Of a stretch of DNA of 11,242 bases, positions 1-6,299 are shown piece by piece. The notes below the pieces were generated by a model, which searched no databases, was not told where the DNA came from, and saw only the letters and a program-made list of their open reading frames with translations. Within the stretch, counting starts at the first letter, position 1. Every line of letters begins with the position of its first letter. Made by a program: the position numbers and the translations under genes. The stretch covers positions 1 to 11,242 of the forward strand of contig CAJUDT010000077.1 of the NCBI GenBank assembly GCA_910585415.1, in the 5' to 3' direction. The DNA comes from an uncultured Flavonifractor sp. (GTDB lineage: Bacteria > Bacillota > Clostridia > Oscillospirales > Oscillospiraceae).

Positions 1-30
1 CGGGGCTGGTCCACATGCCGCCTTTCGGAC

Positions 31-231
31 TACCATCTTCTACTTGATAGATTTGGGGTTGAGTCGGTGCGGAGAAAAACCTGTAGCCTTATGTTTTTCG
101 CAAATAGTCCCGTTGTCTCGCAAAACTGAAAACCCTGAACGCTCTGAAAGTTCTGAAAACTCCGAAAGCACTAAAGGCATGAAAATAACACCCACCGACT
201 CAACCCCAAAGCTATCTTGTAGAGGTTGGTA
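31..231. repeat. MITE-like imperfect palindrome, 201 bp
   Basis: The ends form a long inverted repeat: 31-69 pairs with 193-231 at 34 of 39 positions, including a perfect 18-bp block (52-69 with 193-210, TTTGGGGTTGAGTCGGTG and its complement). Pairing resumes further in, roughly 83-99 with 163-179, so most of the segment can fold back on itself. No transposase is visible. TACCATC occurs at 31-37 and again at 230-236, but this partly reflects the palindromic GGTACC end and is not a clear target duplication. Architecture fits a non-autonomous mobile repeat or a large structured RNA; the family is not recognised. A 68-codon reading frame at 44-250 is read as a by-product of the repeat. Confidence 0.6.
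126..188. repeat. Degenerate 9-bp tandem repeat (7 units)
   Basis: Seven consecutive 9-bp units start at 126, 135, 144, 153, 162, 171 and 180. The first is CTGAAAACC, then CTGAACGCT, CTGAAAGTT and CTGAAAACT, decaying to CCGAAAGCA, CTAAAGGCA and TGAAAATAA. The shared core is CTGAAA. The array sits in the loop side and right arm of the larger palindrome at 31-231. Unit size and decay point to old slippage; no function can be given. Confidence 0.6.
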
Positions 232-556
232 CCATCGTTGGGCGGCATGAGTACAGCCGAAGGCAGGGCAACTACTTTCAAGTTTTGCCAGGGGGATATC
301 CGCCCGAGGGGCCAATGGCCGAAGTGTAGAGGGCGGAGGCTAAAACGGCGGGTAACAGCCAAAGGGCTTGCAAGCCCCGTACCTATTCCGCCGCCCCCCG
401 ACCCCGGGTCCGGGCCCGCAGGCCCGGCGATCTTTGGTTACTTTCCATCGCTGGAAAGTAACCCGCCGGAGGCGGGACCAGCCAACGACCCTGTAGGGAG
501 TCCCGAGGAAGAAGCAAAAGAGAACCCCCAAAGCCCCCCCGAAAGCCGCTAAGACC
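232..556. other. Non-coding, hairpin-rich stretch
   Basis: No convincing gene is present. Frames stay open on both strands because GC is high, but their products are Pro/Gly/Arg-rich with no domain, and no start has a good ribosome binding site. The middle (364-476) is a cluster of perfect inverted repeats listed separately. The remainder (about 477-556) is A/G-rich and C-rich low-complexity sequence up to the end of the PocR-domain gene. No T-run that would make a terminator for that leftward gene was seen. Confidence 0.5.
364..476. repeat. Cluster of four GC-rich hairpins
   Basis: Four perfect inverted repeats lie within 113 bp. 364-377 is a 14-bp palindrome (GGGCTTGCAAGCCC). 410-416 pairs with 421-427 around CGCA. 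436-446 pairs with 453-463 (GGTTACTTTCC and complement) around a 6-nt loop. 462-467 pairs with 471-476 around GGA. The last two overlap by 2 bp and may compete. This is the look of an interspersed intergenic repeat of the REP/BIME kind, here an inference from structure only. None is followed by a T-run, so a simple Rho-independent terminator is unlikely. Confidence 0.55.
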
Positions 557-1345
557 TTACATACTCCACTTTTTGAACGTAGCTTCCAAGCGCTTCACCG
601 AAGCGCGAATTTCTTCCGAGTCTGTCATGATAGTCTCATAGATATCGGTAGAGGACTCCGCCAGCTCCCCCATTTGGTTCGCCACAATACGGAAACCCTT
701 GCCCGCGTCGCCGGCCCGCCCGGCCTCAATGGCCGCATTGATGGAGAGCAGCTTCTGCTGGGTAGAAACTTTCTTCAAATCGTGAGTCTTGGAGGAAATA
801 TCCCGCGAACGGTCCAACATCCCCTCAATTTCTTCCTCCAAAACACTCATGCCGCTGCCGCTTTCACTGGCAATGCGCAGCATAACCATGTTGCGTATCA
901 GCTCTTGCAGCAGGCCCGCCGCCGCGCGGATGGATTCCTCCGGACGGACGTTGACCTTCTTCAGCGCGGCGATGTACTCATTTTCCGGGACGCCAAGCTC
1001 ACGAGCCACCTGGCGGAACTGCTCCAGGTCCGGCTCGCGGGGGAGCACCTGCCCGCCCAGGGCATTGCCGTACTGCACCCCGTCAATAATAATCGGCTCG
1101 GCAAAATCCATGAGCCCCGCGTGACAGAAATACGCACCCTTGCCCTCCGCGTCGCACTTGGCGCACCGCTGCGCGCCCACCGGAGACTCCCGGGTGTATT
1201 TCATGCAAAAATCTGTGAAATTGCTGGGTTTCGTAACAAAATTACCATTCAAATCTACGGTTACTGCCGCCATGCCAGTAGCCTGAGAAAACAAATCCTG
1301 GACGCGCTGCAATTCCTTTACATCAACAATCTCTGCTAATTCCAT
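557..1345 (-). CDS. PocR-domain sensor with MCP-type signalling tip
   Basis: A 262-residue soluble protein without signal peptide or membrane segment. Residues ~3-160 match the PocR sensory domain, a PAS-like ligand pocket first named in the propanediol-utilisation regulator PocR. Cysteines C47, C61, C64 and C74 with the nearby NALGGQVL segment fit that family; the Cys set could hold a metal. Residues ~199-233 (LLSINAAIEAGRAGDAGKGF onward) resemble the hairpin tip of methyl-accepting chemotaxis proteins, where CheA and CheW bind. Only a short coiled-coil flank is present and no HAMP or DNA-binding domain. The likely role is a cytoplasmic small-molecule sensor passing a signal by protein contact; the ligand is unknown. 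Start: ATG at 1345 with GGGAG 11 nt upstream; a TTG at 1351 (264 aa, 5-nt spacing) is an alternative. It has its own promoter. Confidence 0.85.
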   Translation of the reverse strand: MELAEIVDVKELQRVQDLFSQATGMAAVTVDLNGNFVTKPSNFTDFCMKYTRESPVGAQRCAKCDAEGKGAYFCHAGLMDFAEPIIIDGVQYGNALGGQVLPREPDLEQFRQVARELGVPENEYIAALKKVNVRPEESIRAAAGLLQELIRNMVMLRIASESGSGMSVLEEEIEGMLDRSRDISSKTHDLKKVSTQQKLLSINAAIEAGRAGDAGKGFRIVANQMGELAESSTDIYETIMTDSEEIRASVKRLEATFKKWSM

Positions 1346-1421
1346 ACCCAAACAAACTCCCTTCTAAGCCTTCTTCTTGGTTAAAGCCTGCGCTCTTGGA
1401 AACCTGAGACTTCTGCTTTCA

Positions 1422-1450
1422 AGTATTGCACAGTTTTTCAGGAAAATCAA
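1422..1450 (-). promoter_or_regulatory. Promoter of the PocR-domain gene
   Basis: On the minus strand TTGATT (1445-1450) and AATACT (1422-1427) are 17 bp apart, a plausible sigma-A promoter. The transcript would start near 1415 and give a leader of about 70 nt. It lies directly downstream of coaE, for which no terminator is seen, so read-through from the upstream operon may add to expression. Confidence 0.5.
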
Positions 1451-1465
1451 GTAAAACATATTACC

Positions 1466-2065
1466 TCATTCCGCCAGGAGCCGCCGGAACAGCGCCAGAG
1501 CCTCCCCGCGAAATTCCGCCGGAGTCTTGGCGCCGTCATTGACCAGCACATGGGAACAGTGCGCCCGAAAAAAGTCCTCCCCCTTCTGGGCCTCCACCCG
1601 GCTGCGGGCGTAGTCGTAGGAAATGCCCTCCCGCTCCATAATGCGCCGTATGCGTACATCCTGCGGGGCCAGCACCGCCACCGCGGCGTGGCACCGCTCT
1701 CCAATGCCGCTCTCCACCAGACCAATGGCGTCAATGGCGGCATGTTTCCCCGCCTGCTCCGCCTGGGCGCAGAGGCGGTCCAGCTCCGCCCGGATAAAGG
1801 GTCCGGTAATCGCGTTCAGCGCCTCCAGAGCCGCCGGGTCGGCAAAGACCACCGCCCCCAGGCGCTTGCGGTCCAGTCCGCCCGCCCCGTCCAGGATTTC
1901 TGTGCCAAAGCGGTCCGTCAGGGCCTGCCGCAGGGGGGCGCTCTCCGCCAACAGGCGGTGGTACACCGCGTCGGCGTCAATGATCTGTACTCCCAGTTCC
2001 TTCAGAGCGCCCAGAGCCGTGGTCTTGCCCGCCCCCGTGGGGCCGGTGATACCGATGAGCTTCAT
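1466..2065 (-). CDS. coaE: Dephospho-CoA kinase
   Basis: Catalyses the last step of coenzyme A synthesis, ATP-dependent phosphorylation of the ribose 3'-hydroxyl of dephospho-CoA, in the cytoplasm. The 199-residue product has the family's usual length. Residues 8-15 (GPTGAGKT) are the Walker A loop, followed by the IDADAVYH segment at ~33-40 typical of CoaE, and a late Arg-rich lid region (RIRRIMEREGIS...AR.R.EAQ). The usual 'DIPLLFE' stretch is divergent here (AIDAIGLVESG). The start at 2065 is chosen because it keeps the P-loop near the N-terminus, has GGAGAAAGGGA in front of it, and forms an ATGA overlap with the ptsI stop codon, pointing to translational coupling. A longer form from 2089 would add eight non-conserved residues. 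No terminator was seen downstream. Confidence 0.93.
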   Translation of the reverse strand: MKLIGITGPTGAGKTTALGALKELGVQIIDADAVYHRLLAESAPLRQALTDRFGTEILDGAGGLDRKRLGAVVFADPAALEALNAITGPFIRAELDRLCAQAEQAGKHAAIDAIGLVESGIGERCHAAVAVLAPQDVRIRRIMEREGISYDYARSRVEAQKGEDFFRAHCSHVLVNDGAKTPAEFRGEALALFRRLLAE

Positions 2066-3738
2066 TCCCTTTCTCCTTCCGCTTGGCACTCCAGCCGGTC
2101 CAGGGTGCAGGCCTTGGCGCTGGTGCGCCGGAGAGCCGCCCGGAGGGGCAGCACGGCGCTGGGGGACACGGAAAGCTCGTCAATGCCGATGGCCAGGAAA
2201 GTTTCTAACAGAGACAGGTCCGCCGCCAGCTCGCCGCAAATACCAATCCAGATACCCGCCTTATGGGCGGCGTCAGCGGCCAGCTTCAGGGCCCGAAGGA
2301 CAGCGGGGTGACGCGGGTCGAAGAACCGGCCCAAATCGTTGGACTGCCGGTCACAGGCCAAGGTATACTGGGTCAGGTCGTTGGTGCCCACCGAGAAAAA
2401 GTCCACCTCTCTGGCCAGCTCCTCCGCCACCAGTACGGAGGCCGGGGTTTCAATCATAATGCCCAGCTCCGTGTCCCGGTTGTAGGGGACGCCCTCCTGG
2501 TCCAGCTCGGCCATGACCGCCCGGCAGGCCTCTTTGCACGCCCGGACCTCCCAGACCGAGGTAATCATGGGGAACATAATCGCTACCTTGCCGTAGGCGG
2601 AGGCCCGGTACAGGGCACGGAGCTGGGTGCGGAACACCTCCGGGCGGTTCAGGCAGATGCGTATGGCCCGGAGGCCCAGGGCGGGGTTTTCCTCCTTGGG
2701 CAGGTTGAAATATGCCGCCTGTTTGTCCGCGCCGATGTCCAGCGTGCGGATGACCACCCGTTTTCCGTTCATAGCGGCGGCCGCCTGTTTGTATGCCCGG
2801 AACTGGGCGTCCTCTGTGGGATATTGGCTGGCGGTCAGGTAGAGAAACTCGGAGCGAAATAGCCCAATGCCCTGTCCGTCGTTGGCCTGGACCGCCGCCA
2901 CGTCCTCCGGGGAGCCGATGTTGCAATACACCATCAGAGGCCGTCCGTCCAACGTCACGTCCGCCTGTCCCTTCATGGACTCCGCCAGGGCCTGCTGCTC
3001 CCGCTGCCGCGCTAGCTTTGCCTCGAAGTCCGCCAGAGTGGGGCCGTCCGGTTCCAGGACCACCTGCCCCGTCTCGCCGTCCATGTACACGGTGCAGCCG
3101 TTCATCGCCGGGTCCAGGGCGTCCCCCAGGCCGCAGATGGCCGGGATACCCATGGTCCGGGCCAAAATGGCGGTATGGCTGCTGCTGGAGCCCCCCTGGG
3201 TGAGGAAGCCCAGAATACTGCGCTTGTCCAGCTGGAGCGTCTCCGAGGGGGCCAGGTCGCCGGCGGCCAGAATGACCGGCTCCCCAACGTCGATACCCCC
3301 TTCGGTCACGCCCATCAGGTTGTTGCGCATACGGCGGGCCACGTCCCGGATGTCGGCGGCGCGGGCCTGCATGTAGGGGTCGTCCATCTCCGCCAGCATG
3401 GCGGAGAATTGCTCCCCGGCCAGCTCCACCGCCCCCTCGGCGGTGCAGGGCTGTTCCATCAGGGCGGCGTCCATGCAGTCGCAAAAGTCCTCGTCCTCGA
3501 TAAACATAGCGTGGGTCTCGAACAACAGGGCGGCGTCCGCTCCGGCTTCCTCCCGCGCCTGCTCGGCCAGGGCGTTGAGCTGCTCGATAGAAGCCGCCTT
3601 GGCGTCCTCCAGGCGGCGCTTTTCCGCCTCCATGCCCAGAGAAGCGTGATTGGATACCGCTGCCGCCGCCCGCTGGTAAAAGCAGATGGGACCCTTGACG
3701 ACGCCTTTGGAGACGCCCTTTCCCTCCATGAACCTCAT
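2062..3738 (-). CDS. ptsI: PTS Enzyme I (PEP-protein phosphotransferase)
   Basis: Takes phosphate from phosphoenolpyruvate and passes it to HPr, feeding all PTS sugar permeases; cytoplasmic. The 558 residues align almost one-to-one with the E. coli enzyme. Residues ~1-140 are the HPr-binding domain. H188 in GGSSSSHTAILAR is the phosphorylated histidine. The C-terminal PEP-binding barrel has R295 (GLFRSEF), R331 (RTLDIGADK), E430 (GIMIETPAS), the GTNDLTQYTL segment at 451-460 and catalytic C501 in GICGELA. Start: the frame is open upstream to 3858, overlapping ptsH, but ATG 3738 has GGGGGGGAG 7 nt before it and fits the family start. It follows ptsH after 55 nt containing a hairpin, and its stop overlaps the coaE start. 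Confidence 0.96.
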   Translation of the reverse strand: MRFMEGKGVSKGVVKGPICFYQRAAAAVSNHASLGMEAEKRRLEDAKAASIEQLNALAEQAREEAGADAALLFETHAMFIEDEDFCDCMDAALMEQPCTAEGAVELAGEQFSAMLAEMDDPYMQARAADIRDVARRMRNNLMGVTEGGIDVGEPVILAAGDLAPSETLQLDKRSILGFLTQGGSSSSHTAILARTMGIPAICGLGDALDPAMNGCTVYMDGETGQVVLEPDGPTLADFEAKLARQREQQALAESMKGQADVTLDGRPLMVYCNIGSPEDVAAVQANDGQGIGLFRSEFLYLTASQYPTEDAQFRAYKQAAAAMNGKRVVIRTLDIGADKQAAYFNLPKEENPALGLRAIRICLNRPEVFRTQLRALYRASAYGKVAIMFPMITSVWEVRACKEACRAVMAELDQEGVPYNRDTELGIMIETPASVLVAEELAREVDFFSVGTNDLTQYTLACDRQSNDLGRFFDPRHPAVLRALKLAADAAHKAGIWIGICGELAADLSLLETFLAIGIDELSVSPSAVLPLRAALRRTSAKACTLDRLECQAEGERE

Positions 3739-3762
3739 GTGATTCTCCCCCCCAATTTGTGG

Positions 3763-3788
3763 GGGCGTCCGCCCTGGGACGGACGCCC
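3763..3788 (-). promoter_or_regulatory. Intercistronic hairpin between ptsH and ptsI
   Basis: A perfect 9-bp inverted repeat (GGGCGTCCG at 3763-3771, CGGACGCCC at 3780-3788, 8-nt loop) begins 5 nt after the ptsH stop codon and ends before the ptsI ribosome binding site. No T-run follows on the transcript, so it is more likely an mRNA stabiliser or processing site than a terminator. It could help keep HPr above Enzyme I in amount; that role is inferred. Confidence 0.55.
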
Positions 3789-3793
3789 GTGGC

Positions 3794-4054
3794 TTACAGG
3801 TTTTCCTGAAAAAAGCGCTCCAGAGCGGCGGCGTTCTCGTCTTCCTTTCCGCCCTCAATGGCGACGGTGACGGTGTCGCCCTGCTGAATGCCCAGGCCCA
3901 TCAGGGCCATGAGCTTGGTGGCGGCGGAGGATTTGCCTCCGGCCTTGGTGATGGTAACGGTGCTGTCCAGAGCCTTGGCGGCTTTGACCAGCAGACCGGC
4001 GGGCCGGGCGTGGATACCGGCGGGGTCGGTGACGGTGTAGGTAAATTCTCTCAT
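3794..4054 (-). CDS. ptsH: Phosphocarrier protein HPr
   Basis: Small cytoplasmic phosphocarrier of the PTS, moving phosphate from Enzyme I to the sugar-specific EIIA domains. At 86 residues it has the standard length. H15 and R17 in AGIHARPAG form the active site. The loop that in Bacillus carries regulatory Ser46 (KSIMGVMSLGI) reads TKLMALMGLGI here; aligned on the LGI, a lysine (K47) takes the serine's place. S42 and S43 lie a few residues earlier. So control by HPr kinase/phosphorylase at the classical site appears absent, although T46 is adjacent. Start ATG 4054 has AAAGGAAG about 7 nt upstream. It sits 15 nt after the amylosucrase stop and 55 nt before ptsI. Confidence 0.96.
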   Translation of the reverse strand: MREFTYTVTDPAGIHARPAGLLVKAAKALDSTVTITKAGGKSSAATKLMALMGLGIQQGDTVTVAIEGGKEDENAAALERFFQENL

Positions 4055-4069
4055 AATGTTCTTCCTTTC

Positions 4070-5944
4070 TTATGTCTGCTCCGCTTGTGTCTGTTCCAGA
4101 TAATAGAAGCCGTAGGGGGGGATGGACAGCCGCTCCAGGGTGCGGACCTCTCCGGTAAACAGGTCGGTGAACACACCGGGGTCATGGGGGAAGGAAGCCG
4201 TCGCTTCCTCACCGGTGAAGTTGAACACGCCGATGATTTTCTGCCCCTTCCAATACCGCCCCATAGCCAGCAGGCCGTTATTCCCGGTGTCCAGGGTCCA
4301 AACGTCCGCCGCCGTGCTGAAGGCGGGATTTTCCCGGCGCAGGGCCCCCAGGGTTCTGAGGCCGCAGAACACCTGTCCCTCCGGGGTGGATTGGTCCTCC
4401 GCGTGCTCCGCCAAGTCCCAGCGCAGCTTCCCCCGGTGGAGGTAGCGGCTGTCATCGGCCTTGTTGGGGTCGTCCCGGTAGCTGTAGTCGTTCACCTGGG
4501 CAATCTCGTCCCCGCTGTACAGCAGGGGAATGCCCGTCTGCAAAAACACCATGGCGTGGAGGGTCAAATCAAAGCGTACGGCCCGTTCCATAGCCGCCCC
4601 GTCTCCCTCGAAGCCCGCCTTCTCAATGCCGCACAGAGAGGCGGTGGTGCCGCACTGGCGGGCGTCGCCGCTGGCCGGGTCGGCGTTGTACAGCTCCCCC
4701 CGGCTGACACTGTCCGGCGTCAGGCCCTGGAAATAGTCGCTGAGGAATTTCTTGTGGGGGACCTCGGTGATACCCCAGGGCTTGAGGGCCTCATAGTCCA
4801 GGCCCCAGCCGATGTCGTCGTGACACCTTAAATAATTGAGAAATACATACTCCTTGGGGAGGCGGTTGACAATATCCAGCTGTCGCCGGAGCAGCCGGGT
4901 ATCCTTGGAGGCCACCGTGTGCCAGGTGGTACACATGGTCGTCACGTTGTAGAGCAGGTGGCATTCTGGCTTTTCCACCGTGCCGAAGTAGGGGACCACC
5001 TTCACCGGCTCCATGACCACCTCTCCCAGGAGAATGACAGAGGGACAGACAATCTCCCCAATCATGCGCATCATGCGCACGATGGTATGGACCTGGGGCA
5101 GGTTGCGGCAGTCGGTGCCCAGCTCCTTCCAGATGTAGGGCACCGCGTCAATGCGAATCATGTCCATGCCCCGGTTGGCCAGGAAGAGGAAATTGTACAT
5201 CATCTCATTGAATACCCGGGGGTTGCGGTAATTCAGGTCCCACTGGTAGGGATAAAATGAGGTCATGACATAGTGCCCGCACCCGTCCAGCCAGGTGAAA
5301 TTTCCCGGCGCGGTGGTGGGGAACACCTGGGGGACGGTCTTTTCATACTCTTGAGGGATGGACGGGTCGGCAAAAAAGAAATACCGGCTCATGTACTCCC
5401 CGTCCCCCTGGAGGGCCTTTTGGGCCCAGGCGTGGTCCTGGCTGGTGTGGTTCATCACGAAGTCCATGCACACGTTGATACCCTTTTTGTGACACGCGGC
5501 GGTGAGCTTGTCCAGGTCCTCCATGGTGCCCAGGTCGGGCCGCACCGCCCGAAAGTCCGCTACGGCATAGCCCCCGTCGCTCCGCCCCGGCACCGTGTCC
5601 AGGAAGGGCATCAGGTGGATGAGATTGATTCCCGCCCGTTCCAGGTAGGGCAGCTTGTCCCGCACGCCCTTCAGGTTCCCGGCAAAATTGTCGATGTACA
5701 GCATCATGCCGGTAAGGCCGTTGGAGCGGTACCACTCCGGGTCGGCCTCCCGCTCCGCGTCCCGCTTCTTCAGGGCTTTCGGGCGCTCCTGGGCAAAGGA
5801 GTGAAGCTGTTCGCACAGCTCGGCAAACATGGAGTCGTTGCGGTACAGCTCCAGGTACAGCCAGCGCAGCTCGTCCAGGTGCCGGGACAAGCGGGCCTGA
5901 AACCGGGATTCTTCCGTTTTGGTCATGGTGTTCACCTCGTTCAT
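4070..5944 (-). CDS. Amylosucrase (GH13, sucrose-type glucosyltransferase)
   Basis: Predicted to split sucrose, release fructose and pass glucose to an alpha-glucan or acceptor (EC 2.4.1.4). The 624 residues match the ~630-650-residue amylosucrase size, with a helical N-terminal region (~1-75), a (beta/alpha)8 barrel and a C-terminal beta domain. GH13 motifs: DFVMNH at 161-166, GMDMIRIDAV with nucleophile D266, LLGEVV with acid/base E308, and YLRCHDDIG with D376. SDGGYAV at 122-128, the WKELGT after the nucleophile, and DPNKADDSRYLHR are typical of amylosucrase rather than other GH13 enzymes. No signal peptide, so intracellular. Start 5944 has GGAG 5 nt upstream; ATG 5926 with GAGGTG is nearly as good. 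First gene of an operon with ptsH, ptsI and coaE. Sucrose hydrolysis as the main activity cannot be excluded. Confidence 0.9.
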   Translation of the reverse strand: MNEVNTMTKTEESRFQARLSRHLDELRWLYLELYRNDSMFAELCEQLHSFAQERPKALKKRDAEREADPEWYRSNGLTGMMLYIDNFAGNLKGVRDKLPYLERAGINLIHLMPFLDTVPGRSDGGYAVADFRAVRPDLGTMEDLDKLTAACHKKGINVCMDFVMNHTSQDHAWAQKALQGDGEYMSRYFFFADPSIPQEYEKTVPQVFPTTAPGNFTWLDGCGHYVMTSFYPYQWDLNYRNPRVFNEMMYNFLFLANRGMDMIRIDAVPYIWKELGTDCRNLPQVHTIVRMMRMIGEIVCPSVILLGEVVMEPVKVVPYFGTVEKPECHLLYNVTTMCTTWHTVASKDTRLLRRQLDIVNRLPKEYVFLNYLRCHDDIGWGLDYEALKPWGITEVPHKKFLSDYFQGLTPDSVSRGELYNADPASGDARQCGTTASLCGIEKAGFEGDGAAMERAVRFDLTLHAMVFLQTGIPLLYSGDEIAQVNDYSYRDDPNKADDSRYLHRGKLRWDLAEHAEDQSTPEGQVFCGLRTLGALRRENPAFSTAADVWTLDTGNNGLLAMGRYWKGQKIIGVFNFTGEEATASFPHDPGVFTDLFTGEVRTLERLSIPPYGFYYLEQTQAEQT

Positions 5945-6029
5945 CTGCACTCCGCCTCCGTGCCGCCGGATGGCCGGGACCGGCACGCAGACGTCTTTTT
6001 AGAGGATGGCAGACCGGTTATCCCCCCTT

Positions 6030-6078
6030 GTCCAGCGGCTTGCGCGGGCTCCCCCGCTGTATCCGGGTCCCGCTGGAC
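6030..6078 (-). promoter_or_regulatory. Nested hairpin in the amylosucrase leader
   Basis: A perfect 9-bp inverted repeat (6030-6038 with 6070-6078, GTCCAGCGG and complement) encloses a second 5-bp stem (6044-6048 with 6053-6057, 4-nt loop). It lies inside the predicted ~155-nt untranslated leader of the leftward operon. No known riboswitch or antiterminator class was recognised. The rest of 5945-6299 holds the two divergent promoters and otherwise only GC-rich sequence. Confidence 0.45.
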
Positions 6079-6106
6079 TGGAGGGGGGTCTGGGTCCGTC
6101 TCCTTT

Positions 6107-6136
6107 ATTTTACATCCAACACCCCCGCCCCGTCAA
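6107..6136 (-). promoter_or_regulatory. Promoter of the amylosucrase-ptsH-ptsI-coaE operon
   Basis: Minus-strand TTGACG (6131-6136) and TAAAAT (6107-6112), 18 bp apart, form a good sigma-A promoter in otherwise very GC-rich DNA. Start of transcription is expected near 6100. No clear catabolite-responsive (cre) element was recognised by eye nearby. Confidence 0.6.
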
Positions 6137-6237
6137 ACTGAAATCTGCGGCGGGCGTGCGGGAATTGCGGAGGGGACAGGGGAGGGCCGCGGGATGGGGC
6201 CTCCGACCGCCGTCAGGCCGCTGGGAAAATTTGAGGG

Positions 6238-6277
6238 TTGCGCGGCAAGGGGGAAAGGGGTTACAATTCGGTTACAA
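6238..6277 (+). promoter_or_regulatory. Promoter plus WalR-box-like direct repeat, first hydrolase gene
   Basis: TACAAT (6262-6267) is a -10 box with TTGCGC (6238-6243) 18 bp upstream as a weak -35. TTACAA occurs at 6261-6266 and 6272-6277, separated by 5 nt (11-bp period). On the minus strand this reads TGTAAC-CGAAT-TGTAAC, matching the WalR consensus TGTWAH-N5-TGTWAH. Because it overlaps the -10 and start site, a bound regulator would be expected to repress. The assignment to WalR is inference. Confidence 0.5.
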
Positions 6278-6299
6278 AAAGTTTCAAGAGGTGACACTT

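Noticed and set aside
126..188. CRISPR-like repetition
   Set aside because: Units are 9 bp with no spacers and decay in sequence; there are no cas genes.
44..552. Open frames of 68 and 108 codons on the plus strand and similar ones on the minus strand
   Set aside because: They run through inverted repeats and GC-rich hairpins, give low-complexity Ser/Glu or Pro/Gly products without domains, and have no convincing ribosome binding site.
2263..3870. Long open frames antisense or out of frame to ptsI
   Set aside because: High GC keeps alternative frames open; ptsI has full-length conserved motifs and the others are Gly/Arg/Pro-rich without domains.
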